Positions 17,461 through 26,359 of a stretch of 64,000 nt of DNA are shown one piece after another. Positions within the stretch are counted from its first letter, which is position 1; every line of letters starts with the position of its first letter. Made by a program: the position numbers and the translations under genes. The DNA comes from an uncultured Clostridia bacterium. Its GTDB lineage: Bacteria > Bacillota > Clostridia > Monoglobales > Monoglobaceae. The stretch is taken from NCBI GenBank assembly GCA_934454115.1, contig CAKSFQ010000006.1, positions 1 through 64,000 of the forward strand. Direction: 5' to 3'. Below the pieces are notes generated by a model that saw only the letters and a list, made by a program, of their open reading frames with translations, was not told where the DNA came from and searched no databases.

Positions 17461-17769
17461 ATGAGATACCGAAACAGGCGTTTTAGCTTGTGGCTGACAG
17501 ATGAAGAATTTGAACATCTAACAAAACAGGCTGAAATCGCCGGATTGAAAAAAGAGCCTTTTATAAGAAAACTGCTTAACGGTGAAAGCATACGGGCAAG
17601 ACCGCCCGACACATATTTTAAGCTGCTGCAAGAGATAAATGCTATCGGAGTTAATATCAATCAAATTGCTCATATAGCAAACGCAGAGCGCAGCATAACA
17701 AACGACAGAATTGAATATGCTGTTGACCTTGTTGACGATATTATGGAGAAGATTCGTGATTTTGAATAA
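17461..17769 (+). CDS. mobC: MobC-type relaxosome accessory protein
   Basis: This 102-aa protein has an N-terminal ribbon-helix-helix start (RFSLWLTDEEFEHLTKQAEI) and a MobC-like C-terminal half (LLQEINAIGVNINQIAHIAN). MobC binds oriT and opens it for the relaxase. GGAGGTG precedes the ATG. Its stop overlaps the relaxase ATG by one base, so the two are co-translated. The relaxosome genes are placed directly after the oriT-like repeats. Confidence 0.87.
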   Translation: MRYRNRRFSLWLTDEEFEHLTKQAEIAGLKKEPFIRKLLNGESIRARPPDTYFKLLQEINAIGVNINQIAHIANAERSITNDRIEYAVDLVDDIMEKIRDFE

Positions 17770-19127
17770 TGGCTTACACGAAGATATGGAGTATTAAAAC
17801 CCGACTTGATTCAAGTCTTAACTATATTGTCAACCCCGAAAAAACAAAATATCACCTTGATTTGGAGGCTGCTGAAGATGTAGAAAAATATATCCGAAAC
17901 GATGACAAGACTGAACAAGGCTTGTATGTCAAATCATTCAACTGTCGGAAAGACGCATATAAGCGTATGCTGAAAACTCAAAAGAAATTTGGAAAGCATA
18001 ACCGCAAAAACGGTGTTATTGCATATCACATGGTACAATCTTTCAAGGATTTTGAAACAACCCCCGAAATAGCACATCAAGCAGGAATTGAATTAGCTCA
18101 AAGGCTGTTTGCTGATAATTATGAGGTTGTAGTCGCTACGCATCTCGACCAAGACCACTATCACAATCACATCATCATAAATTCAGTTTCGTTCAAGAGT
18201 GGCAAAAAATACCGTAACAGCTTTAAGGACTACTTTTGGGATATACGAGGTATTTCAGATGATATTTGCAGAAAGCATTGTTTGTCGGTTATAGAAAATC
18301 CGAAACACAGAGGTATGCACTACGCTGAAGCTATGGCAGAGAAAAAAGGCGATTCTATTCGTTGTCAAGTACGTCGAGATATTGACGAGATTATAAAATC
18401 GTCATACACGATGAAAGACTTTTGGAGAAATCTTGAAAAGCGTGGTTTTGTGATGAAGCGTTTCGGAGCTAAATACAAATTCACATCATTCGTTCCACCA
18501 TACGGTGATAGAGCTATCCGACTTGATAAGCTCGGAAAGCATTATACCGAAGAAGCTATACAGGAGCGAATTATAGCAGCAAGAAACGGTATTCAAATGG
18601 TTTCTCCCTCTGATATGTACAAAGGCGGTTTTGACTTTGACAAACAGTATAAAAACTGTGAGCCGAAGAAGCTCAAAGGCTTTGTTGCTTTGTATTATCA
18701 CTATTTATATCTGTTTGGAAAGATAAAAAAGAAGCAGGTTCCTCAAAGGATTTCCTTTTATATGCGTGATGAAATTGTCAAACTTGAACGATACCAAAAA
18801 CAATTCAAATTCCTATACAACAATAACATTGAAACGGTGGCTGACCTTACGGCATATCACCGAAAATCAGAAGCAAGAATTGACGAGCTTACAACGCAGA
18901 GAAAGCAGCTTTACTCGGAACGGACAGAAGAAAATGCAGATGAAATAAAAGTCAAAGCAAAGGCAATCAATACCGAACTAACTACTCTGCGAAGCGAGCT
19001 TCGTATGTGCAAAGCAATTTATTCAGATGCAGAAAAAATAAAGCAACGAAAACAGCAAGCCGACAGCTTGCAGGAACAGGCAGAAACGGAGGTAATGCAA
19101 GATGAACACAAGCGGCGAAGTCGCTGA
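17769..19127 (+). CDS. Relaxase, MOBP-like
   Basis: This 452-aa relaxase/mobilisation nuclease makes the nick at oriT and leads the strand to the recipient. The metal-binding three-histidine motif is HLDQDHYHNHIIIN from residue 125. A catalytic tyrosine is expected in the first 20 residues (Y3 and Y20 are present). Residues about 200-300 have a helical domain (MKDFWRNLEKRGFVMKRFG). The end is a coiled coil with a basic tail DEHKRRSR. PcfB starts inside its last codons (26-bp overlap). Confidence 0.9.
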   Translation: MAYTKIWSIKTRLDSSLNYIVNPEKTKYHLDLEAAEDVEKYIRNDDKTEQGLYVKSFNCRKDAYKRMLKTQKKFGKHNRKNGVIAYHMVQSFKDFETTPEIAHQAGIELAQRLFADNYEVVVATHLDQDHYHNHIIINSVSFKSGKKYRNSFKDYFWDIRGISDDICRKHCLSVIENPKHRGMHYAEAMAEKKGDSIRCQVRRDIDEIIKSSYTMKDFWRNLEKRGFVMKRFGAKYKFTSFVPPYGDRAIRLDKLGKHYTEEAIQERIIAARNGIQMVSPSDMYKGGFDFDKQYKNCEPKKLKGFVALYYHYLYLFGKIKKKQVPQRISFYMRDEIVKLERYQKQFKFLYNNNIETVADLTAYHRKSEARIDELTTQRKQLYSERTEENADEIKVKAKAINTELTTLRSELRMCKAIYSDAEKIKQRKQQADSLQEQAETEVMQDEHKRRSR

Positions 19128-19785
19128 TTTAATGGTAAAAGAAGGATTGCAAGTAACAGAAGAAGTTGTCAAGCTAACCGGGCTTGGAGCAAAAAATCTT
19201 GCGGCAATCATTATTGCTCTTCTAAAAGAGGATAACAAAACGCAAGGCAAAACCAATATGAAAAAATTGCTCCAATCCAACAAACCATTATGTATTCTTC
19301 AGATTAAAGAAAGCGACATTAGACATTTCAATAGAGAAGCTAACAAATACGGGGTTCTTTTCACTCCCATTAAAGACGAGAACAATAATACAGGACTTTG
19401 CGACATTATCGCAAAGCAAGACGATGTTCCTCAAATCAATCGTATCTTGGAGATTATGGGGTATAGCAAGCCGGAAGTCGAAGCAGAAATAGAGCCGGAA
19501 ACAGACGGTGAAAACCAAAATGCTCCCGACAAGGCGCAGGAGGAACAATCAAAAAAATCCAATCCCCGCATGAGAGAAAATCCGCAAGAGCGAGAATTTA
19601 CGAAATGCGGGGATATGGAAAAAGAGGGCAACCACTCTGATAGAAAACCATCTGTAAAGAAAAAGGTTGAAGAAATCAAAGAACAACAGAAACAGCAAAA
19701 AGCTGAAAAAGCTCCCGAAAAGATAAAATCTCACGAACATATTCAGCCAAACAAGAAAAACATAAAGAAAGGTAAAGGCAGATAA
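19102..19785 (+). CDS. pcfB: PcfB/DUF3801-family conjugation protein
   Basis: This 227-aa protein has an N-terminal half (1-125) that matches the PcfB family (VVKLTGLGAKNLAAIIIALL, then IRHFNREANKYGVLFTPIKD). PcfB of enterococcal pCF10 belongs to the substrate-processing complex that hands the relaxosome to the coupling protein. The second half is disordered and Lys/Glu-rich, ending NIKKGKGR. The start at 19102 has GGAGG 9 bases upstream and lies within the relaxase gene. The coupling protein itself is 6.5 kb downstream, separated by cargo. Confidence 0.85.
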   Translation: MNTSGEVADLMVKEGLQVTEEVVKLTGLGAKNLAAIIIALLKEDNKTQGKTNMKKLLQSNKPLCILQIKESDIRHFNREANKYGVLFTPIKDENNNTGLCDIIAKQDDVPQINRILEIMGYSKPEVEAEIEPETDGENQNAPDKAQEEQSKKSNPRMRENPQEREFTKCGDMEKEGNHSDRKPSVKKKVEEIKEQQKQQKAEKAPEKIKSHEHIQPNKKNIKKGKGR

Positions 19786-19880
19786 TGCACTTATTACACT
19801 GGCTATTTGAGCCGCCTTAAATGAAGTTTATGCTTCTTTCCACAAACAAGAGTAATTTTTTTATATTGGAGGAATTTTAT

Positions 19881-22800
19881 ATGACTAAGAATAGCAAACT
19901 GAAATCTATTATTTCAATCATTCTTACTATCTGTATGCTGTCATCATTTGCTCCGGCCGTATTTGCAGCACAGAGCAATGACTACGTTGACCCTGCGGAC
20001 GTGTGGTTATCTTCCAATAACCGCACAAACGAGCTTGACGTTAACGCAACTACCACGTATGAAACCTTATATTGTGCAGTATGCGAAAAGGATACTTACG
20101 GTATCACATACAGAGTACCCGAATATACAAAATCGGGTGAAACTGCATTGAACAGAGGAGTAAAATATTCGGACGGTACACTGATTGACGGTGAAGGTAC
20201 AGGAAATCTTGATAACGGAACGCCGGGCGTTGATGCACACTATACCGGGTATCATTTCACAAAGTCTATTTGTCAGACTTGCGGGACAATCAACAGCCAT
20301 GAAGGTCCCGGTGTCTATAACTTCAATCGGAATGTATATGCGCTGTATTCGTGCGACCACAATTTTTTCCTTGATTTTGATAACACCACTTACAAGGCAC
20401 GTGATGAAAAAAATCATTTGACTACCCTCAAGCGTGGTGAATATTGCAAATTCTGCAAGGGTACGTTCGCACGTGCAACAGAAGGACTTGAAAAGCACAG
20501 CTTTAACGAGAGCGTGGATGCACAGCTTGGAAACAATCGCTTTTATATCACCGATACCTGCGAGGAATGCGAATATAAAACTTCTGAATATGTAACGGCA
20601 AAAGCGGTTGTTGCTTCCTATTACGGAAAAGCAGACGGTGAAGCGCATACGCTTACTGTTTCCGACCTTTCCGACAATGGTATAAAAACTTCTATCCTTT
20701 ACGGTAATTCAGCAGGTAATTGTAATAAAACATCAGCTCCCAATTATACGCAAGAGGGATATTACACCGTGTACTACAAAATCAGTTACAGCTATGCCGG
20801 AGAAACTATGACAGAAAACGGCGTTTCTTATGTATGGCTTGTCGCTGATGATAAAAAAGAAGAAAGCAGCGGCGGCAGCAATGATACCATTATTGTTTTG
20901 CCAATCCCACACGAACACGAATACCACTATCTTGAAACGGTAAAGCCGAGTTGCACAGAGCTTGGATATGAGCGTTTTCAATGTTTGGGTTGCGGTGAAC
21001 TTGAAAAGAGAAACTACACGCCCGCACTCGGACATGATTATGACGACGTTGTTATCCGTGAAGCAAACTGCAAGCAAGGCGGTCTTGTTTTAACCCTTTG
21101 TAAATCCTGCGGCGACTTCCACCAAACGACAACTGCAACGGGCGAGCACAAATACCAAACGAAAAATCACAATCCCACCTGTCAGAGTGTTGGGTATAAA
21201 GACCACGTTTGCGAGATATGCGGACACAGCTATATTACGGATATTACACCTTTGATTTCTCATGCTTATGAACGAGTAATTAAAAAGCCGACTTGCACAG
21301 ATAAGGGTTATACTACCTCTACCTGTACTATGTGTGGCTTGAACACGGTATCCGATTACACAGAGCCGACAGGTCATAGCTGGGATGAGGGACATACAGT
21401 TGCAAACTCTACTTGTGATGCCGAGGGCGTTATCGAATACACTTGTAATAACTGCGACGAAAAAATGATTAAGGCTATTTCGGCAAAAGGACACAATGCA
21501 GGAGCAGATGCAACATGTACTACTCCACAGCTTTGTAAAGATTGCGGTACGGTACTTGAAAATGCACACGGTCATAACTACAATACAGAAATTGTAGTGC
21601 CTACCTGCACCGCTATGGGATATAGCATTTACACCTGCGAGCATTGTGGCGATACCTACAATTCCGATTATACAGACAAGACAGAACACGACTATAATAA
21701 GGTTGTAACCGAGCCTACTTGCACACAGCACGGCTTTACAACATACACCTGTGCAGATTGCAACAGTGAGTATGTTTCTGACTTTGTAGAGAAGAAAGAC
21801 CACAATTACAACGCTGTTGTAACTGCCCCGACCTGTACCTCTATGGGATTTACAACCTATACTTGTATAGATTGCGGCAGCAGCTACATTGGCGATTATA
21901 TAGATATGACGGAACACAACTATAACAAGGAAACCGTAGAGCCTACTTGTGAAGAACACGGCTACGCCATTTATACTTGCCCCGACTGCGGAAAATCATA
22001 TATCGGCGACTATACCGACCACAAGGAGCACAGCTACACGGAAACCGTAATTGCACCTACCTGTACGGAAATGGGATATTCTATCTTTAAGTGCGACGAT
22101 TGCGGCAGCGAATATAAAGATAAGTACACGGCGAAACTTCCGCACTCATACGTCGAAACAGTAACCGAGCCGACTTGTCTTGAACTTGGCTACACAACCT
22201 ATATATGCTTTGCTTGCGGCGATACTTACAAAGGCGAATACAAAGAAGCAAAAGGACACAAACCTACCGAATGGATAATTGATACAGAAGCAACGATTGA
22301 ACACGCAGGTAGCAAGCATATTGAGTGCGAACGCTGTGGAGAGGTTTTACAAACAGCAGAACTCCCTCGGCTTGTCGATAAAGACCATTCCGACGAAGAC
22401 GGTAATGCACAAGTTGGGGCGTTCAGCATTATTTTAACCGATAAAGACGGGCATCCCGTATTTGACGGCGAAATCACGATTGACGATAACGATAATGTTA
22501 CCATCAAGCTGCCAAACGGCAGACTGCTCGACTATGCAGACCAAACAACAATCACAGCTTTTTATACCGACACGCAAGAGCCGGCACAAAATTTACGCAT
22601 ATTCATTTTTGATGAAAACAACAATGCTGCAACAGGCTCAACGGACGAATACGGACAGCTTAAAGTGCCAAATAATCAGAGCAGCACGGGTGATAATAAT
22701 GGTACAATCGGCGGCGACAACGATGAAGAAAAAATTACTTTTGTTGTAACGGTAACGGATAAAACGAATGTTATAATTCCGAACTGCGACATTCATATCG

Positions 22801-25241
22801 GTGAGAGCAACCAAATTGTTGTTGACTTGCCCGACGGTATAAAACCGACAAGAGAAAATCCTGTTATTGTAACTGTAACCGACCATAATGGTAACGCACA
22901 GAAAGACATTACCGTTATTGCTATGGGTGATGCTGATTTTATAGAGAAAGGTATTACAGACATCTACGGCAGAATCACGCTCCCGACTGCAAGCGAAGGC
23001 TATACAGATGATGCCGGAAAGGTTAATGTTGATAACGTCAATGTATTTGTAAACAACGAACTCGGTGCTATTCCTAATGCTTATGTGAAACATAATGAGG
23101 ACGGAAGCATTACTGTTACGCTTCCCGACGGAAAGAAAATCGGTTATGACAACAGAACAACCGTGTCTGTGTTTGACAGTATTGGAAAGCCTATGAGCGA
23201 AATCGTTGTTACGGTAAATGATACGGCAGAAAAATCCTATACGGGCGTAACAGACGAAAACGGGAAAATCGTCGTTCCCCCTCTTTCCGAAGATATGACA
23301 GACAGCGAGGGTAATGCAGTTGTAAACGGCTATAATGTTTTAATTACAGATGAAACAAAACCGATTGAAAACGCTTTTGTTACTATCGTTGACGGCAAAA
23401 TCAATGTTGTACTTCCCGACGGTGTGCTGATTGATATTGCAAACAGAATTACGGCAACTGTTACAGACAGCGAAAATACACCTGTAAAAGATATGACCGT
23501 CGTATTTACCGATACGGCAGATAACACGGAAACCAATGTAACAGACGAGAACGGCATAGCAACCGTACCGCCTACAAACATTGACATTACAGACCTAAAC
23601 GGCTACGGAGAAGTTAATGGATATTCTGTAATCGTGAAAAATGAAACAGGATATATCGAAAAAGCCTTTGTTACTTACAATGCGGAAATCAAAAACGAAG
23701 ATGACACAGTTAAAACGGCTGAAAACATTTCTGTTGTACTTCCCGAAACCGTACTTTTCAGCTATGACAACCGCATTACGGTAATTGTTTCAAACAAGGC
23801 TGATAATACACCTGTTAAGGCTATGAATGTCATTGTTACAGAAACAATCAAACAGGCTGAAGCTGGCGATGAAGCGCAGCCGGAGGAAACCGAAACAACT
23901 GCAAAAACATTTAGCGGCTCAACCGATGCAAGCGGTATTGTGGTGTTTCCGACCTTATCCGAAGATATTACAGACGATGACGGAAATTCCAATATTACCG
24001 AAATCACTCCAAGCGAGGACGAAAACGGCGAAGATAAAACCGTGAAATACAGTGTTTCGGTTGCCGACACAAAGGGCAATATCAAGAACGCATTTATCAG
24101 GATTGAGGACGGAAAGGTTTATGTTACACTTCCCGAAACCCATTTGCTTACAACAAGTAATCAAACAACCGTAACGGTAACAGACGAAAACGGCGAAGCC
24201 GTTAAGGGTGTATCTGTTACAATCGCTGATAAGACTGCAACCAAAACAGGAACAACAAATGCAAGCGGACAGGTTACATTACCCGTTAAGACTTCAAGCG
24301 GTGGAGGTAGCAGTTATTCCGGCGGTGGTGGCGGCAGTAGCTATTACACAACTGTCAATGTAAATATAACCGACAAGGACGGAAAATCTGTATTAGTTAC
24401 AAAATCCGTTGCTTCTGACAAGGCAACGCTTACACTTCCGACAGGCAGAAATCTTCTCAAAGATAATAACTACTACACTATTACCGTAATGTCAAACGGA
24501 AAGGCAAAAGCAGGTTACACGGTTGTATTGAAAGACAAGAACGGCAATGAAGCAACAGGCTTGACCGACGATAACGGAAAACTTATACTTCCGGCAGCAG
24601 AACATAAAGCGTACATTGTCGGTTACGATGATGGAACATTCAAACCCGACAATGATATGTCAAGAGCAGAAGCAGCCGCTATCTTTGCAAGGCTCATTGC
24701 AGAAGAAAAGGGCGAAAAAATAAGCGGTAAATCTTCTTTTGCAGATATTAAGTCAAGCGAGTGGTACGCAAGCCATGTTGCATATCTTGAAAAGTATGAT
24801 GTCATCAAAGGCTATACGGACGGAACATTCAGACCCAACGCACCTGTTACAAGAGCTGAATTTGTGGCTATGACTGTCAGATACTACGACATTTTCAATG
24901 ACGTTCAGAAAACAGGCTACACGGTTAAATACACAGATGTTGCAAAATCCTATTGGGCATACGATGACATCGCTTATGCGAAAAACATTGGCTGGCTGAA
25001 CGGTTACGCTGACGGAACTTTCAAGGGCGATAACAACATAACCCGTGCGGAAGTTGTTACGGTTGTAAACCGTGCAACGGACAGAAAGGCTGACGAAGAA
25101 TACATCAAAGAAAACTATACAAAGCTCAATCGTTTTACAGATGTAACCGACAGCAGTAAATGGTATTTTGGAGATGTCCACGAAGCAGCCAATGAACACT
25201 ATGCAATCGTTTCTGACGATAGCGAAACTTGGGTAAAATAA
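19881..25241 (+). CDS. Giant SLH-anchored surface protein with CxxC repeats
   Basis: This 1786-aa secreted protein starts at ATG 19881 behind TTGGAGG. Its parts are:
- a signal peptide (1-31, ending APAVFAAQS);
- a Cys-rich N-terminal region;
- about 12 repeats of roughly 35-40 residues (about 343-817, PTCTxxGYTTYTCxxCGxxY then H-x-Y), each with Cys pairs;
- about seven Ig/Cna-B-like repeats (about 840-1560, with TDENGKIVVPP motifs);
- a Gly/Ser hinge near 1480;
- three SLH domains (about 1577-1786, GYDDGTFKPDNDMSRAEAA) that bind wall polymers.
It is a stalk-like adhesin or contact protein. Its seat between pcfB and the coupling protein suggests mating contact or cargo, which is inference. 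Confidence 0.9.
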   Translation: MTKNSKLKSIISIILTICMLSSFAPAVFAAQSNDYVDPADVWLSSNNRTNELDVNATTTYETLYCAVCEKDTYGITYRVPEYTKSGETALNRGVKYSDGTLIDGEGTGNLDNGTPGVDAHYTGYHFTKSICQTCGTINSHEGPGVYNFNRNVYALYSCDHNFFLDFDNTTYKARDEKNHLTTLKRGEYCKFCKGTFARATEGLEKHSFNESVDAQLGNNRFYITDTCEECEYKTSEYVTAKAVVASYYGKADGEAHTLTVSDLSDNGIKTSILYGNSAGNCNKTSAPNYTQEGYYTVYYKISYSYAGETMTENGVSYVWLVADDKKEESSGGSNDTIIVLPIPHEHEYHYLETVKPSCTELGYERFQCLGCGELEKRNYTPALGHDYDDVVIREANCKQGGLVLTLCKSCGDFHQTTTATGEHKYQTKNHNPTCQSVGYKDHVCEICGHSYITDITPLISHAYERVIKKPTCTDKGYTTSTCTMCGLNTVSDYTEPTGHSWDEGHTVANSTCDAEGVIEYTCNNCDEKMIKAISAKGHNAGADATCTTPQLCKDCGTVLENAHGHNYNTEIVVPTCTAMGYSIYTCEHCGDTYNSDYTDKTEHDYNKVVTEPTCTQHGFTTYTCADCNSEYVSDFVEKKDHNYNAVVTAPTCTSMGFTTYTCIDCGSSYIGDYIDMTEHNYNKETVEPTCEEHGYAIYTCPDCGKSYIGDYTDHKEHSYTETVIAPTCTEMGYSIFKCDDCGSEYKDKYTAKLPHSYVETVTEPTCLELGYTTYICFACGDTYKGEYKEAKGHKPTEWIIDTEATIEHAGSKHIECERCGEVLQTAELPRLVDKDHSDEDGNAQVGAFSIILTDKDGHPVFDGEITIDDNDNVTIKLPNGRLLDYADQTTITAFYTDTQEPAQNLRIFIFDENNNAATGSTDEYGQLKVPNNQSSTGDNNGTIGGDNDEEKITFVVTVTDKTNVIIPNCDIHIGESNQIVVDLPDGIKPTRENPVIVTVTDHNGNAQKDITVIAMGDADFIEKGITDIYGRITLPTASEGYTDDAGKVNVDNVNVFVNNELGAIPNAYVKHNEDGSITVTLPDGKKIGYDNRTTVSVFDSIGKPMSEIVVTVNDTAEKSYTGVTDENGKIVVPPLSEDMTDSEGNAVVNGYNVLITDETKPIENAFVTIVDGKINVVLPDGVLIDIANRITATVTDSENTPVKDMTVVFTDTADNTETNVTDENGIATVPPTNIDITDLNGYGEVNGYSVIVKNETGYIEKAFVTYNAEIKNEDDTVKTAENISVVLPETVLFSYDNRITVIVSNKADNTPVKAMNVIVTETIKQAEAGDEAQPEETETTAKTFSGSTDASGIVVFPTLSEDITDDDGNSNITEITPSEDENGEDKTVKYSVSVADTKGNIKNAFIRIEDGKVYVTLPETHLLTTSNQTTVTVTDENGEAVKGVSVTIADKTATKTGTTNASGQVTLPVKTSSGGGSSYSGGGGGSSYYTTVNVNITDKDGKSVLVTKSVASDKATLTLPTGRNLLKDNNYYTITVMSNGKAKAGYTVVLKDKNGNEATGLTDDNGKLILPAAEHKAYIVGYDDGTFKPDNDMSRAEAAAIFARLIAEEKGEKISGKSSFADIKSSEWYASHVAYLEKYDVIKGYTDGTFRPNAPVTRAEFVAMTVRYYDIFNDVQKTGYTVKYTDVAKSYWAYDDIAYAKNIGWLNGYADGTFKGDNNITRAEVVTVVNRATDRKADEEYIKENYTKLNRFTDVTDSSKWYFGDVHEAANEHYAIVSDDSETWVK

Positions 25242-25309
25242 CTTGCTTCAAACCACAGAGGGCAATCCAAAAAAGTTTTTTGCTGAAAATAAGTAAAGAG
25301 GTGTTAAAA

Positions 25310-25654
25310 ATGCTGATAAATTTTGATGAGATTGAAGCCGTAGACGCTCCCAATCTGAACAATGGCATAGGAACAGTAAAAGCGAAAATCCTTGTTGATT
25401 ACGAGGGGAAATTGATTGTGCATATAATTCCGAAAAATGCTTCTATCGGCAATCACACGCACAATACAAGCGCAGAACTAAATTATGTAATATCCGGCAA
25501 AGGCACAGCTATATGGAATGGCAGTGAAGAAGAATTGACAGAAGGTATTTGTCATTACTGCCCTAAAAAAACTTCTCATAGCATTGTGAATACGGGTAGT
25601 GATGATTTGGTACTGCTTACCATAGTTGTAGAGGAAAGTTGCAGCATATTATAA
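25310..25654 (+). CDS. Cupin-domain protein
   Basis: This 114-aa single cupin has metal-ligand motif 1 as GNHTHNTSAELNYVISGKG (residues about 46-64) and motif 2 as PKKTSHSIVNTGSDD (about 84-98). The histidines present would hold one metal. Small cupins of this size act as sugar isomerases, dioxygenases or ligand sensors, and the sequence does not decide. The ATG at 25310 has GAGGTG upstream. It is oriented with the surface genes on either side. Confidence 0.87.
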   Translation: MLINFDEIEAVDAPNLNNGIGTVKAKILVDYEGKLIVHIIPKNASIGNHTHNTSAELNYVISGKGTAIWNGSEEELTEGICHYCPKKTSHSIVNTGSDDLVLLTIVVEESCSIL

Positions 25655-25772
25655 TATGTATTCTTGTCAAAAAATTTTTTCTCCCGAAAATTTTTTGCGT
25701 TTGTTGAAAGATGTCATTATAATGAAATCACAGGGCAAACAACAATACATTTTCTTAAAGGAGGAATTTTCA

Positions 25773-26279
25773 ATGACAAGAAAAATCTTATGTTTCGTGA
25801 TGGCGGCGTTGATGCTCGGCGGTACGCTTGCTGTATCGGCAAATTGCAGTACGGAGGACTTACCAGTCGGATATTACAACATTGTATATGCCAACAGATA
25901 TGTATTCTTTGCATCTGATGGCGGTACATATATCAAACCGCTTGAATTGCCTTGCGGTACGGTGGTAAATCTCAATGACTATATACCCGAAAAAGAGGGA
26001 TATGTTTTTGACGGTTGGTATTCAGACCCACGCACAAAGATTGAGCGAGTAAATGAAATCACTCTAACCGAAAATATCGCCGTATATGCAAAGTGGCTTG
26101 ACAATGGTACACAGAAGCACACAGAGGACACACGGACTTATGCAACGAACGAGGAAATAATGCAGTATGGGAATTACATTGATGAAAAGACAGGCGTTCC
26201 CGTTACTGCATTGTGGGTACAGCAGAATGAAAGGCTGCAAGCCTTAATGAAGCAGTACAACGAAAAATTTAATAAATAG
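25773..26279 (+). CDS. Secreted InlB-type repeat protein
   Basis: This 168-aa protein has a signal peptide (MTRKILCFVMAALMLGG, cleavage after VSA). It carries one Listeria-Bacteroides (InlB B) repeat at about residues 60-108 (GTVVNLNDYIPEKEGYVFDG then ENIAVYAKWLD). Such beta-grasp-like repeats occur in surface adhesins. No wall-anchoring motif is present, so it is probably free or protein-bound. AAAGGAGG precedes the ATG. It is transcribed just ahead of the coupling protein. Confidence 0.82.
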   Translation: MTRKILCFVMAALMLGGTLAVSANCSTEDLPVGYYNIVYANRYVFFASDGGTYIKPLELPCGTVVNLNDYIPEKEGYVFDGWYSDPRTKIERVNEITLTENIAVYAKWLDNGTQKHTEDTRTYATNEEIMQYGNYIDEKTGVPVTALWVQQNERLQALMKQYNEKFNK

Positions 26280-26359
26280 TACAAAGAGGACAGTTTTTCG
26301 GAACTGTCCTTTTTGAATATAAGAAAGAAGGTGTTGACGATGAAATTATCAACGGTTAG

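Noticed and set aside
19785..19820. 11-residue frame overlapping the pcfB stop (MHLLHWLFEPP)
   Set aside because: Too short and without a ribosome site of its own. It may only be a relic of the original join to the coupling protein.
21090..21959. 289-codon minus-strand frame over the CxxC repeats
   Set aside because: A by-product of the repeat codons on the other strand, with no start signal.
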